A stretch of 64,000 bases of DNA, taken from Taeniopygia guttata (lineage: Eukaryota > Chordata > Aves > Passeriformes > Estrildidae). Position numbers and translations under genes: made by a program. The notes beneath the pieces were generated by a model. It was not told where the DNA came from, did not search any database, and worked only from the letters and a program-made list of their open reading frames with translations. Below are positions 23,001 to 31,229 of this stretch, piece after piece (the first letter of the stretch is position 1; each line of letters opens with the position of its first letter). Location: NCBI RefSeq assembly GCF_048771995.1, contig NC_133059.1:3275001-3339000 (forward strand). Direction: 5' to 3'.

Positions 23001-25116
23001 GACACCGCTGGGGACACCGCTGGGGACACCGCTGGTGGCCTTGGGTTTGTCCCCCGTGTCACCTCGGTTCAGTGTGCTCTGAGCCCCGTGTGTCCCCTGA
23101 GCTGAAATGTCCCCAAGTCCGGTGTCCCCCGAGCCACCTTGTCCCCTCAGTCCTGTCCCCAGTGTCCCCTGAGCCACCTTGTCCCCTTGGTTTTGTCCCC
23201 AGTGTCCCCTGAGCTGAAATGTCCCCAAGCCCGGTGTCCCCTGAGCCACCTTGTCCCCTCAGTCCTGTCCCCACTGTCCCCTGAGCTGAAATGTCCCCAA
23301 ATGTCCCCAAATGTCCCCATCCCTGGTGGTCCCCAGGCTTGGTGGCCCACGGGGGTTGTGCTGTGATGTCCCCAAATGTCCCCAAATGTCCCCAAATGTC
23401 CCCATCCCTGGTGGTCCCCAGGCTCGGTGTCTCACGGGGGTTCTGCTGTGATGTCCCCAAGTGTCCCCAAATGTCCCAAATGTCCCCAAATGTCCCCATC
23501 CCTGGTGGTCCCCAGGCTCAGTAGCCCACGGGGGTTGTGCTGTGGTGTCCCCAAATGTCCCCAAGTGTCCCCATCCCTGGTAGTCCCCAGCCTCGGTGGC
23601 CCACAGGGGTTGTGCTGTGATGTCCCCAAGTGTCCCCAAATGTCCCCAGGTGTCCCCAAATGTCCCAAATGTCCCCATCCCTGGTGGTCCCCAGGCTTGG
23701 TGGCCCACGGGGGTTGTGCTGTGATGTCCCCAAATGTCCCCAAATGTCCCCATCCCTGGTGGTCCCCAGCCTTGGTGACCCACGGGGGTTGTGCTGTGGT
23801 GTCCCCAAGTGTCCCCAAATGTCCCCAAGTGTCCCCAAATGTCCCCTGCAGTGACCAGATGGGCAACAAGGGCTCCTACATCCACCTGCGGGGCAGCGAC
23901 CTCCGCCCCGACTTCCACCAGTTCACAGCAGTGGTGAGTCTGGGGGCACTGGGACCCCCAAAATCCCACCCGGGGACCCCCAAAATCCAAACCAGGGACC
24001 CCCAAAATCCCACCGGGGACCCCCAAAAATCCCACCCAGGGACCCCCAAAATCCCACCCAGGGAACCCCAAAATCCCACCCAGGGACCCCCAAAATCCCA
24101 CCCAGGGAAGCCAAAAATCCTGGGAGCTCCAAAACCTTCCTGGGGATCCCCAAATCCCACCCAGGGACCCCCAAAATCCAACCCGAGGACCCCAAAATCC
24201 CACCCAAGGACCCCAAGTCCCACCCAGAAACCCAAAATCCCACCCAGGGACCCCCCAAAATCCCACTCAAGGACCCCAAAAATCCAAACCAGGGACCCCC
24301 AAAAATCCTGGGAGCTCCAAAACCTTCCTGGGGATCCCCAAATCCAACCCAGGGACCCCCAAAATCCCTGAGAGTCTCAAATTTCTGGGGAGTGGATCCC
24401 GGGGGTTATTGGGGGAACTTTTAGGGGTCTCAACTTTTTGGGGGGGGGGGTCCCCAGGGGTTATTTGGGGGTTCTTGGGGGGTCTCATCCTTTTGGGGGG
24501 GTCCCCAGGGGTTATTTGTGGGGGTTCTTGGGGGGTCCCAGGGGTTATTTGGGGGTTCTTGGGGGGTCTCATCCTTTTGGGGGGGTCCCCAGGGGTTATT
24601 TGTGGGTGTTCTTGGGGGGTCCCAGGGGTTATTTGGGGGTTCTTGGGGGGTCCCAGGGGTTATTTGGGGGTTCTTGGGGGTCTCATCCTTTTGGGGGGGT
24701 CCCCAGGGGTTATTTGTGGGTGTTCTTGGGGGGTCCCAGGGGTTATTTGGGGGTTCTTGGGGGGTCTCATCCTTTTGGGGGGGTCCCAGGGGTTATTTTT
24801 GGGTGTTCTTGGGGGTTCTTGGGGGGTCTCATCCTTTTGGGGGGGTCCCAGGGGTTATTTGTGGGTGGTTTTTTTGGGGGGGGGGTCTCACTCTTTTAGG
24901 GGACCCTTTTTACATCTCCCCTTTCTGGGACCACCTCAGGATTTTTTGGGGTGCTCGGGCTCTGTCCTGGCTGTCAATTTGGGGTGGGGGGGATCCCCCA
25001 AACCCCCCCCCACCCCTGAAACCCCCCCCCCAATTTTTCTCCCCCCTCCCCAGCCTCACCCCAACGTCAAGCCCATGATGTACGCGAACACCCTCCTGCA
25101 GCTGGGCATGATGTGA
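7896..25116 (+). CDS. PPP5C: Serine/threonine protein phosphatase 5, complete gene (13 coding exons)
   Basis: Joined exons give 498 residues against 499 in human, with almost the whole protein recognisable. Residues about 27-150 form three TPR repeats, which bind HSP90 and inhibit the enzyme. The PPP catalytic domain follows, with metal and active-site motifs GDTHG (D241, H243), GDFVDRG (D270), GNHE (N302, H303), IMHGGLF (H351), R399 and RSHE (H426). The protein ends with the regulatory tail TLLQLGMM. The enzyme removes phosphate from Ser/Thr in cytosol and nucleus and acts on HSP90-bound kinases and steroid receptors (established for the family). All joins are GT-AG and in frame. Introns 4, 5, 6 and 9 are 96-120 bp; the other eight are 0.9-3.7 kb and mostly tandem array. 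The ATG matches the human MAEGER start. Confidence 0.98.
8080..9475. repeat. About 70-bp minisatellite in PPP5C intron 1
   Basis: Units contain GGGGCTGCCAGATTGGGA, a CCCCGGTTACCGGGG palindrome-like core and CAGATAGTGATCCATT. There are about twenty units with shuffled sub-blocks. Its CTGCCAGATAGTGATCC block recurs inverted in introns 7 and 8. Confidence 0.9.
9480..10580. repeat. CACTCCTGACCTTTAGGACCTGG minisatellite, 24-25 bp
   Basis: Tandem units with CACTCCTGACCTTTAGGA as the commonest form and variants CCACCCCCAGCTTTGGGA and CTTTGCACTCC. It fills the second half of PPP5C intron 1. Confidence 0.9.
10707..10948 (+). CDS. PPP5C: PPP5C exon 2 (TPR region)
   Basis: Encodes residues 40-120 covering TPR1 to TPR3, including [20 protein letters not shown] and [20 protein letters not shown]. 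It begins after GGGCAG and ends in phase 0 before GTGAGA. The last 53 nt and the first 44 nt of the intron are copied twice inside intron 2. Confidence 0.97.
11413..11509 (+). repeat. Copy 1 of PPP5C exon 2 tail with donor site
   Basis: 97 nt identical by eye to 10896-10992: the last 53 nt of exon 2, the donor GTGAGA (at 11466) and 38 further intron bases. No acceptor-like pyrimidine tract precedes it, so it looks like a passenger in the array and not a usable exon. Confidence 0.95.
12128..12224 (+). repeat. Copy 2 of PPP5C exon 2 tail with donor site
   Basis: The same 97-nt block as at 11413, 715 bp further on, with one difference in the intronic part. Both copies share the same preceding bases (CATCAGGGTGGGTCA), unlike the true exon, so copy 2 and copy 1 come from one captured fragment. 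Confidence 0.95.
13940..14595. repeat. GCTGTCCCCA array abutting PPP5C exon 3 acceptor
   Basis: Ten-bp CAGCTGTCCC units with AACCCCTCAGGCCGTGTCC blocks. Each unit reads as a pyrimidine tract plus CAG. The array runs directly into the true acceptor GCTGTCCCGCAG at 14603. Confidence 0.92.
14604..14751 (+). CDS. PPP5C: PPP5C exon 3
   Basis: Encodes residues 121-169 plus one base: [20 protein letters not shown] through [12 protein letters not shown]. This is the end of the TPR domain and the linker to the phosphatase domain. The donor is GTGAGC after ATGA. Confidence 0.97.
14765..15580. repeat. GGGGTCACTTTGGGGGGCTCA minisatellite
   Basis: Units of 18-21 bp (GGGGTCACTTTGGGGGGCTC and GGCACTTTGGGG variants), G-rich and starting within about 15 bp of the exon 3 donor. 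Confidence 0.92.
15581..15844. other. Degenerate G-rich stretch in PPP5C intron 3
   Basis: Diffuse repeats around TGGGAGGGTTTTGGGG and GGGGTCCC join the G-rich and C-rich arrays. I see no coding exon in it. Confidence 0.6.
15845..16738. repeat. TGTCACCCCTCTGTCCCC array abutting PPP5C exon 4
   Basis: C-rich units of about 11-18 bp with CACGCTGTCC and CACGTTGTCACC variants, ending at the exon 4 acceptor CTGTCCCCACAG. Confidence 0.92.
16748..16869 (+). CDS. PPP5C: PPP5C exon 4
   Basis: Encodes residues 170-210: [20 protein letters not shown] to [10 protein letters not shown], the start of the catalytic domain. The preceding carried base completes Thr170. Confidence 0.98.
16977..17042 (+). CDS. 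PPP5C: PPP5C exon 5
   Basis: 66 nt encoding [20 protein letters not shown] plus KE, residues 211-232. It is flanked by compact introns of 107 bp (16870-16976) and 119 bp (17043-17161) that lack arrays. Confidence 0.97.
17162..17260 (+). CDS. PPP5C: PPP5C exon 6 (GDTHG metal-binding motif)
   Basis: Encodes residues 233-265, [20 protein letters not shown] onward. D241 and H243 of GDTHG bind the first metal ion. It is followed by a 96-bp intron, the shortest of the gene. Confidence 0.98.
17357..17462 (+). CDS. PPP5C: PPP5C exon 7 (GDFVDRG motif)
   Basis: Encodes [20 protein letters not shown] and [16 protein letters not shown]270 bridges the two metals in this family. It ends in phase 1 with donor GTAGGC. 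Confidence 0.98.
17556..17612 (-). repeat. Inverted CTGCCAGATAGTGA-like fragment in intron 7
   Basis: GGTCACTATCTGGCAG and GGTCACTTTCTGGCAG are the reverse complement of the motif that makes up the intron 1 array. Only about two degenerate units are present. Confidence 0.7.
17635..18705. repeat. GGGGTTGGGGACATCCCTGTCCC array, about 26 bp
   Basis: Roughly forty units of GGTTGGGGACATCCCTGTCC plus CCTTGG, with GGTGACATCC and GGTGCCATCC variants, in PPP5C intron 7. Its 26-bp period gives long artefactual ORFs in several frames. Confidence 0.94.
18715..19775. repeat. GTCCCCAGCAGTGGCA array in PPP5C intron 7
   Basis: Units of 15-17 bp (GTGTCCCCAGCAGTGGCA, with CGGGCA and GGAGTGGCA variants). The array runs up to the exon 8 acceptor GTCCCCTCAG. 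Confidence 0.93.
19788..19930 (+). CDS. PPP5C: PPP5C exon 8 (GNHE motif)
   Basis: Encodes residues 301-348, [20 protein letters not shown] through [13 protein letters not shown]302 and H303 form the GNHE catalytic motif. The exon sits between two large arrays but matches the human residues nearly throughout. Confidence 0.98.
19985..20105 (-). repeat. Inverted intron 1-type repeat fragment in intron 8
   Basis: Contains TCAGTATCTGGCAG, GATCACTATTTGGCAGC and GATCACTATCTGGCAGCC, the reverse complement of the intron 1 repeat block, in about four diverged units. Confidence 0.75.
20130..21295. repeat. TTTGGGGTGTCCCTGTCCCCT array in PPP5C intron 8
   Basis: Units of 24-26 bp with TCAGG or TGGGG linkers. 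A higher-order block containing GTGATCCCCATAACTGGGA recurs at least eight times. Confidence 0.93.
21468..21555 (+). CDS. PPP5C: PPP5C exon 9
   Basis: Encodes [20 protein letters not shown] and [10 protein letters not shown]351 is a metal ligand. It ends in phase 1 and is followed by a 120-bp intron. Confidence 0.98.
21676..21716 (+). CDS. PPP5C: PPP5C exon 10
   Basis: 41-nt microexon-like exon encoding [13 protein letters not shown] after a split glycine codon. It is conserved in human PPP5C. Confidence 0.97.
21730..22145. repeat. CATGTCCTGGGGGTGTCCC array
   Basis: Units of 19 bp and a shorter 11-bp form (CATGTCCTGTC) alternate in the first part of PPP5C intron 10. Confidence 0.93.
22165..22800. 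repeat. AATGTCCCC 9-bp array abutting PPP5C exon 11
   Basis: The reverse-complement form of the GGGGACATT array. It runs into the acceptor GATGTCCCCAG at 22804, so the array itself supplies the polypyrimidine tract. Confidence 0.94.
22805..22983 (+). CDS. PPP5C: PPP5C exon 11
   Basis: Encodes residues 392-450 plus two bases, [20 protein letters not shown] through [10 protein letters not shown]. It includes R399 and H426 (RSHE), which contact phosphate and metal. A small oddity is AHDGRC where human has AHGGRC. Confidence 0.97.
23090..23848. repeat. About 80-100-bp higher-order repeat in PPP5C intron 11
   Basis: Units combine CCCCAAATGTCCCC, CATCCCTGGTGGTCCCCAGG and CCCACGGGGGTTGTGCTGTG. There are about seven long units, preceded by a related GTCCCCTGAGC section. 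The array ends at the exon 12 acceptor. Confidence 0.9.
23852..23933 (+). CDS. PPP5C: PPP5C exon 12
   Basis: Completes Cys451 and encodes [27 protein letters not shown] in this order, ending in phase 0 with donor GTGAGT. This is the end of the catalytic fold. Confidence 0.97.
23945..24370. repeat. CAGGGACCCCCAAAATCCCACC array
   Basis: Units of about 20-22 bp in the first part of PPP5C intron 12, with two larger blocks ending CTCCAAAACCTTCCTGGGG. Confidence 0.9.
24380..24890. repeat. GGGGTTATTTGGGGGTTCTTG array
   Basis: Units of 34 and 50 bp (GGTTATTTGGGGGTTCTTGG with or without GTCTCATCCTTTTGGG). The strand composition is inverted relative to the preceding array. It is followed by about 160 bp of non-periodic sequence up to the exon 13 acceptor. 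Confidence 0.9.
25054..25116 (+). CDS. PPP5C: PPP5C exon 13, C-terminus and stop
   Basis: Encodes [20 protein letters not shown] followed by TGA at 25114-25116. It matches the regulatory C-terminal helix of human PPP5C residue for residue. Confidence 0.98.
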   Translation, partial: PHPNVKPMMYANTLLQLGMM

Positions 25117-25555
25117 CCCCCATCCCGCGTGGGGAGGGGTCCCCACGACCCCCTCCCCACCCCAAAAAATCAACCCCGACCCCCCCCCAAAAAACCCAGC
25201 ACCCCCCAGGGGGGTTTTAATATATTGGAAGATTGTATTTATTCCCCTCCCCCCCCCAGTGCTCCCAGTGCTCCCAGTTTGGGGCAGGAGGGGCTGGGGG
25301 CGGCACCTCCCGGGGTGGGGGTGGGGTGGGGGGGGTCCTGGAAATTTGGGGGGGTTTGGGGGGGGGTTCCCCTCTGGCACTGCCCCTCCCCCCCAAAAAA
25401 AAGCCCCCAAAATGAGCAATAGGTGCAAAGAGGAGGAGGAAGGGAGGGGGGAGGGGAGAGGGGGGGGGTCCCGTGCCGCCCCTCCCCCTCCTCTCCCCCC
25501 ACCCCCCCCCCCCGCCGTGCGGTTTTACCATCTCTGTAATTAATTAATCACGTTC

Positions 25556-25561
25556 AATAAA
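25556..25561 (+). terminator. PPP5C: PPP5C poly(A) signal AATAAA
   Basis: Canonical AATAAA in an AT-rich patch (TTAATTAATCACGTTCAATAAAG) split here as TTAATTAATC and CGTTCAATAAAG, about 440 nt after the stop. It is the only such hexamer in the PPP5C 3' region. Confidence 0.85.
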
Positions 25562-25606
25562 GTTAATTAAAAGCGGCTTCGTTAAGAGCCGCCCCCCCCC
25601 CCGCCG

Positions 25607-25677
25607 CCGGTAGGGGGCGCTGCGGTGGCGGTTGTCATGGAAACGCCCCCCCCACCCCGCGTTGTTGCCATGGCGAC
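25607..25677. promoter_or_regulatory. CTCF-like site plus two RFX X-boxes
   Basis: CCGGTAGGGGGCGC at 25607-25620 matches the CTCF core (CCASYAGRKGGCRS) at all but one position. GTTGTCATGGAAAC (25631-25644) and GTTGCCATGGCGAC (25664-25677) fit the RFX X-box consensus GTTNCCATGGNAAC, spaced 33 bp. The island is about 100 bp wide between the PPP5C poly(A) signal and a large array. Binding is inferred from sequence alone. Confidence 0.5.
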
Positions 25678-25684
25678 GGGGATG

Positions 25685-27340
25685 GAGGGCGGGGACCCCC
25701 TTTTGGGGACCCCAAATCCTCCCTGGGGACCCCCAAACCTCACCCAGGACCTCCAAAACCTCCCTGGGGACCCCCAAATCCTCCCTGGGATCCCCAAATC
25801 TTCCCTGGGGACCCCCAAATCCTCCCTGGGGACCCCCAAACCTCACCCTGGGACCCCCAAATCCTCCCTGGGCACCCCCAAACCTCACCCAGCGAACCCC
25901 AAATCCTCCCTGACGACCCCCAAACCTCACCCAGGACCTCCAAAACCTCCCTGGGGGCCCCCAAACCTCACCCTGGGACCCCCAGATCCTCCCTGAGGAT
26001 CCCCAAATCTCACCCAGAACTCCCAAATTCTCCCTGGGGACCCCCAAATCCTCCCTGGGATCCCCAAATCTTCCCTGGGCACCCCTAAACCTCACCCTGG
26101 GATCCCCAAATCTTCCCTGGGGAATCCCAAACCTCACCCTGGGACCCCCAAATCCTCCCTGGGAACCCCAATTTCCCCCCAGAAGCCCCAAATCCTCCCT
26201 GGGGATCCCCAAACCTCACCCTGGGACCCCCAAATCCTCCCTGGGGACCCCCAAACCTCACCCTGGGACCCCCAAATACTCCCTGGGAACCCCCAAACCT
26301 CACCCAGCGAACCCCAAATCCTTCCTGGGGACCCCCAGACTTCACCCAGGGACCCCTCCTCAGCCCTGGGACCCCCAAACCTCACCCTGGGACCCCCAAA
26401 TCCTCCCTGGGCACCCCCAAACCTCACCCAGGGACCCCCAAATCCTCCCTGGGTGCCCCCACACCTCACCCAGGACCTCCAAATCCTCCCTGGGGACCCC
26501 CAGACTTCACCCAGGGACCCCTCCTCAGCCCTGGGACCCCCAAATCCTCCCTGGGCGCCCCCAAACCTCACCCTGGGACCCCCAAATCCTCCCTGAGAAC
26601 CTCAAATCCTCCCTGAGAACCCCAAATCCTCCCTGGGGATCCCCAAACCTCACCCTGGGACCCCCAAATCCTCCCTGGGCGCCCCCAAACCTCACCCAGC
26701 GAACCCCAAATCCTCCCTGGGCGCCCCCAAACCTCACCCAGGACCTCCAAAACCTCCCTGGGGACCCCCAAACCTCACCCTGGGATCCCCAAATCTTCCC
26801 TGGGCACCCCCAAATCCTCCCTGGGCGCCCCCAAACCTCACCCAGGACCTCCAAAACCTCCCTGGGCACCCCTAAACCTCACCCTGGGACCCCCAAATCC
26901 TCCCTGAGATCCCCAAATCGTCCCTGGGGATCCCCAAATCCTCCCTGGGGACCCCCAAACCTCACCCTGGGACCCCCAAATCCTCCCTGGGGACCCCCAA
27001 ACCTCACCCAGGACCTCCAAAACCTCCCTGGGGACCCCCAAACCTCACTCAGGGACCCCCAAATCCTCCCTGGGTGCCCCCAAACCTCACCCAGCGAACC
27101 CCAAATCCTCCCTGGGAACCCCCAAAGCTCACCCTGGGACCCCCAAATCCTCCCTGGGCGCCCCCAAACCTCACCCTGGGACCCCCAAATCCTCCCTGGG
27201 CGCCCCCAAACCTCACCCTGGGACCCCCAAATCCTCCCTGGGGACCCCCAGACTTCACCCAGGGACCCCTCCTCAGCCCTGGGAACCCCAAATCCTCCCT
27301 GGGAACCCCAAATTCTCCCTCCTGGAGACCCCCAACTTAA
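25685..27340. repeat. CCCCCAAATCCTCCCTGGG minisatellite, intergenic
   Basis: About 1.65 kb of 19-22-bp units in which ACCCCCAAATCCTCCCTGGG alternates with CCCCCAAACCTCACCC, between PPP5C and CLIP3. No gene is recognised inside. Confidence 0.93.
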
Positions 27341-27533
27341 TTCAGACAGCCTCAAGTCCCACCCAGAAGCCCCCCCCGAAACCTCCAGAAGTTTCTTGAG
27401 TCCCCCCAAATTCGGTCTGGGGTTTTTGGGGGGACTCAGAGGGGTCACTGGGGGGGCCTGGACCAGTCTGAGCCTCTCCCAGTTTGGTACTGGGACCAGT
27501 CCCAGCGGCAGAGCGACGATCCCGCCGGTCCTG
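27341..27533. other. Non-repetitive intergenic stretch before CCAAT cluster
   Basis: Mixed-composition sequence without clear periodicity or recognised coding content. It precedes the CCAAT boxes and may be part of a regulatory island. Confidence 0.4.
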
Positions 27534-27598
27534 CCAATCAGCGCGGCTCAGCCAATAGGAGCGCGGAGCGCCTCCGTCTGTCGCGCCTCTCAGCCAAT
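27534..27598. promoter_or_regulatory. Triple CCAAT-box cluster, orphan promoter candidate
   Basis: CCAAT occurs at 27534, 27552 and 27594, the last two in the identical context CAGCCAATAGGAG. The surrounding 27490-27650 is CpG-rich with CCCGCCCCC. This is the typical layout of an NF-Y-driven promoter. No exon or start codon that I can identify follows on either strand; CLIP3 exon 1 lies 2 kb downstream. Confidence 0.45.
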
Positions 27599-27659
27599 AG
27601 GAGAGCGGAGCGCCGCCGCTGGTCCCGCCCCCAACCGAGAGCGTCGGACGGGTCTGAAA

Positions 27660-27915
27660 CCTCTCGGAATGACCCAAAATCAATTCGGAATAAACAAAAT
27701 CACTTCGGAATGACCCAAAATCACTTCGGAACGAGCCAAAATCACTTCGGAATGACCCAAAATCACTTCGGAATAAACAAAATCACTTCGGAATGACCCA
27801 AAATCACTTCGGAACGAGCCAAAATCACTTCGGAATGACCCAAAATCACTTCGGAATAAACAAAATCACTTCGGAATGACCCAAAATCACTTCGGAATGA
27901 CCCAAAATCACTTTG
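27660..27915. repeat. ACTTCGGAATGACCCAAAATC array
   Basis: Units of 20-21 bp with CGGAATAAACAAAATC and CGGAACGAGCCAAAATC variants, about twelve in total, unusually AT-rich for the window. Confidence 0.92.
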
Positions 27916-28009
27916 GGAGTGCCCCAAAACGCCACAGAAGTGTCCGAACCCTCTCGGAATTGCCAAAAAAAATCCCTCAGAAGGGTCCAAAACCCTCTTG
28001 GATGACCCC

Positions 28010-28762
28010 GAATCCCCTCAGATGACCTGAAATCCACCCAGAGGGTCTCCAAATCCCCTTGGATGGACCCCAAATTCCCTTGGGTGACCCCAAATCCCCT
28101 TGGGTGGACCCCAAATCCCCTCAGAAGGGTCCAAAATCCCCTCAGAGGGACCCCAAATCTGCTCGGATAGACCCCAAATCCCCTCAGAAGGGTCCGAAAT
28201 CCTTTCAGAGAGACCCCAAATCCCTTCAGAAGGGTCCAAAATCCCCTTCAGAGGATCCCAAACCCCCTTGAGAGGATCCCAAATCCCCTTGGAGGGATCC
28301 AAACCCACTTTAGAGGATCCAAAGCTCCTTGAAAGGATCCCAAACCCCCTGAAAGGATCCAAAACCCCCTTGAGAGGATCCAAAATCCCCTTGAGAAGAT
28401 CCAAAATCCCTTTGAGAGGATCCAAAATCCCCTTGAAAGGATTCAAAATCCCCTGGAGAAGATCCCAAATCCTCTTGAGAGGATCCAAAATCCCCTTGAC
28501 AGGATCCCAAATCCTCTTGAGAGGATCCAAAATCCCCTTGAAGGGATTAAAAACCCCCTTGAAAGGATTCAAAATCCCCTTGAGAGGATCCCAAATCCCT
28601 TTGACAGGATCCCAAATCCCCTTGACAGGATCCCAAACTCCTTTGAGAAGATCCCAAATCCCCTCAAAAGGATTCAAAATCCCCTTGAAAAGATCCCAAA
28701 TCCCCTTGAAAAGATCCCAAATCCCCTCGAAAGGATCCCAAATCCCTTTGAGAGGATCCCAG
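28010..28762. repeat. CCCCTTGAGAGGATCCAAAAT array
   Basis: About 21-24-bp units with GGATCC and GGATTC cores and a CAGAAGGGTCC variant at the 5' end. Confidence 0.92.
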
Positions 28763-28764
28763 AT

Positions 28765-29500
28765 CCCCACAGCCCCTATAGCCCCTATAGCCCCTATAGC
28801 CCCCATAGCCCCCACAGCCCCTATAGCCCCCACAGCCCCTATAGCCCCCACAGCCCCCACAGCCCCCATAGCCCCCACAGCCCCTATAGCCCCCACAGCC
28901 CCCATAGCCCCCACAGCCCCTATAGCCCCTATAGCCCCCATAGCCCCTATAGCCCCCACAGCCCCCATAGCCCCTATAGCCCCCACAGCCCCTATAGCCC
29001 CTATAGCCCCCACAGCCCCTATAGCCCCTATAGCCCCCACAGCCCCTATAGCCCCCACAGCCCCTATAGCCCCCATAGCCCCTATAGCCCCCACAGCCCC
29101 CACAGCCCCTATAGCCCCTATAGCCCCCACAGCCCCTATAGCCCCCACAGCCCCTATAGCCCCTATAGCCCCCATAGTCCCTATAGCCTCTATAGCCCCC
29201 ATAGCCCCCACAGCCCCTATAGCCCCCACAGCCCCCATAGCCCCTATAGCCCCGACAGCCCCCACAGCCCCCACAGCCCCCATAGCCCCCACAGCCCCTA
29301 TAGCCCCCATAGCCCCCACAGCCCCTATAGCCCCCATAGCCCCCACAGCCCCTATAGCCCCCATAGCCCCCACAGCCCCCACAGCCCCTATAGCCCCCAC
29401 AGCCCCCACAGCCCCTATAGCCCCTATAGCCCCTATAGCCCCCACAGCCCCTATAGCCCCTATAGCCCCCACAGCCCCTATAGCCCCCACATTCCCATAT
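28765..29500. repeat. AGCCCCTAT/AGCCCCCAC 9-bp array
   Basis: About eighty 9-bp units of AGCCCC followed by TAT, CAT or CAC in irregular order, upstream of the CLIP3 first exon. Its minus-strand open frame reads GAIGAVGAM repeats and is an artefact. Confidence 0.94.
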
Positions 29501-29559
29501 TCCCCACATCCCCTATACCCCATAGCCCCCCATAGCCCCCCTACGCCCCCCATAGCCCC

Positions 29560-29638
29560 GCCCCCTGCCCAGGCCCCGCCCCCTGGCGGCCGCGCACGCG
29601 CACTGCGCCGGGCCCATCCCGCGGCCGCGGACCCGCAG
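29560..29638 (+). promoter_or_regulatory. CLIP3: CLIP3 promoter and non-coding exon 1 end
   Basis: CpG-dense sequence with GC boxes (CCCCGCCCCC), a CTCF-like GCCCCCTGGCGGC and a perfect NRF1 site CGCGCACGCGCA at 29591-29602. The sequence ends GACCCGCAG before GTACCGG, a strong donor at 29639. This is taken as the end of the 5' UTR exon because the start-codon exon at 31089 opens with an acceptor. The transcription start is not resolved. Confidence 0.6.
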
Positions 29639-29989
29639 GTACCGGAGGGGGGGGGGGGGGCGGAATTTGGGGAGGGGTCGGTGCCGGTACCACCCCGGGG
29701 GGGTTCGTGGGGGTCGGTCCCGGTGTCCCCCGGTCCTTCAGCCCCGGCCCCGCCCCGCCCCGGCCCCGCCATCCCCGGCCGCGCTCCCTGCGCATCCCTC
29801 GGGCCCGGCGCGGCCCCGGCGGGGCTGGGGGGGCGCATCCCGGAGCCCCCTCCCCATTTTCGGGGGCACATCCGCCTTCCCGGGGACCCCTCCCCATCCC
29901 GGGGACCCCCAGCCAGGCCCCCGTGCATCCCGGTGACCCTATCCCGTTCCCTCCCTGCATCCCCATCCTCCCCTGCATCCCGGAGCCCC

Positions 29990-30970
29990 CTCCCCATCCT
30001 GCCGCCCCCTCCCCATCCTGCCGCCCCCTCCCCATTCCGGGGACCCCTTCCCATCCTATTCCCGGTGCCCCCATCCCATTCCCGGTGCCCCCTCCCCATC
30101 CCGGTCCCGGTGCCCCCTCCCAGTCCCGGTGCCCCCTCCCCATCCTATTCCCGGTGCCCCCTCCCCACTCTCAGTGCCCCCTCCCCATTCCCGGTGCCCC
30201 CTCCCCATTCTATTCCCGGTGCCCCCATCCCATTCCCGGTACCCCCTCCCCATTCCCGGTCCCGGGGACCCCTCCCCATTCCGGTCCCGGTGCCCCCTCC
30301 CCATTCCCGGTGCCCCCTCCCCATCCCAGTCCCGGTGCCCCCTCCCCATTCCCGGTGCCCCCATCCCATTCCCGGTGCCCCCTCCCCATTCCGGTCCCGG
30401 TGCCCCTTCCCCATTCCCGGTCCCGGTGCCCCCTCCCCATTCCCGGTGCCCCCTCCCCATCCCACTCCCGGTGCCCCTTCCCCATTCCCGGTCCCGGTGC
30501 CCCCTCCCCATTCCCGGTGCCCCCTCCCCATCCCATTCCCGGTGCCCCCTCCCCATCCCACTCCCGGTGCCCCCTCCCCATCCCATTCCCGGTGCCCTCA
30601 TCCCATTCCCGGTGCCCCCTCCCCATTCCCGGTGCCCCCTCCCCATCCCACTCCCGGTGCCCCCTCCCCATTCCGGTCCCGGTGCCCCCTCCCCATTCCC
30701 GGTGCCCCCATCCCATTCCCGGTACCCCCTCCCCATTCCGGTCCCGGTGCCCCCTCCCCATTCCCGGTGCCCCCTCCCCATCCCATTCCCGGTGCCCCCT
30801 CCCCACTCTCAGTGCCCCCTCCCCAGTCCCGGTGCCCCCTCCCCATCCCAATTTCCCCCTCCCCATTCCCGGTTCCCCCTCCCCATCCCGGTCCCGTTGC
30901 CCCCTCCCCATTCCGGTCCCGGTGCCCCCTCCCCATTCTTGGTCCCGGTGCCCCCTCCCCATTCTCGGTG
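29990..30970. repeat. CCCCATTCCCGGTGCCCCCTC array in CLIP3 intron 1
   Basis: Units of 18-24 bp (CCCGGTGCCCCCTCCCCATT with GGTCCC insertions) fill most of the 1450-bp first intron. Confidence 0.93.
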
Positions 30971-31096
30971 CCCCCTCGCCCCCGTCAGCCCAAAAGTGGG
31001 GGGGGGGTCCATCCCCCCCAAACCCCCCCCAAACCCCCCCCAAGCCCCCCCAAACCCCCCCTAACCCCCCCCGTCCCCTCCCCCCCAGGCCTCGCC

Positions 31097-31229
31097 ATGA
31101 CCAAGGAGCGCGGGGGGGACCCCCCGGCGGGGGGGGCGCCGCCCCCCGACCCCCCCAGCCCGGTGGTGGAGCGGCGCAAGAAGCCGATGGTTCACCCCGC
31201 CGCCCCCGCCCCCCTGCCCAAGGACTACG
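31097..31229 (+). CDS. CLIP3: CLIP3 exon 2, start codon exon
   Basis: ATG lies 8 nt after the acceptor at 31088 in the context CTCGCCATGACC. It encodes residues 1-44, a proline-rich acidic head ending [17 protein letters not shown], and finishes in phase 1 before GTGAGA. Confidence 0.97.

Noticed and set aside
25625-25730. ATG at 25637 and 25669 as starts of a new gene
   Set aside because: Both ATGs are the centres of RFX X-box motifs (CATGG), and the frames run straight into the CCCCAAATCC array.
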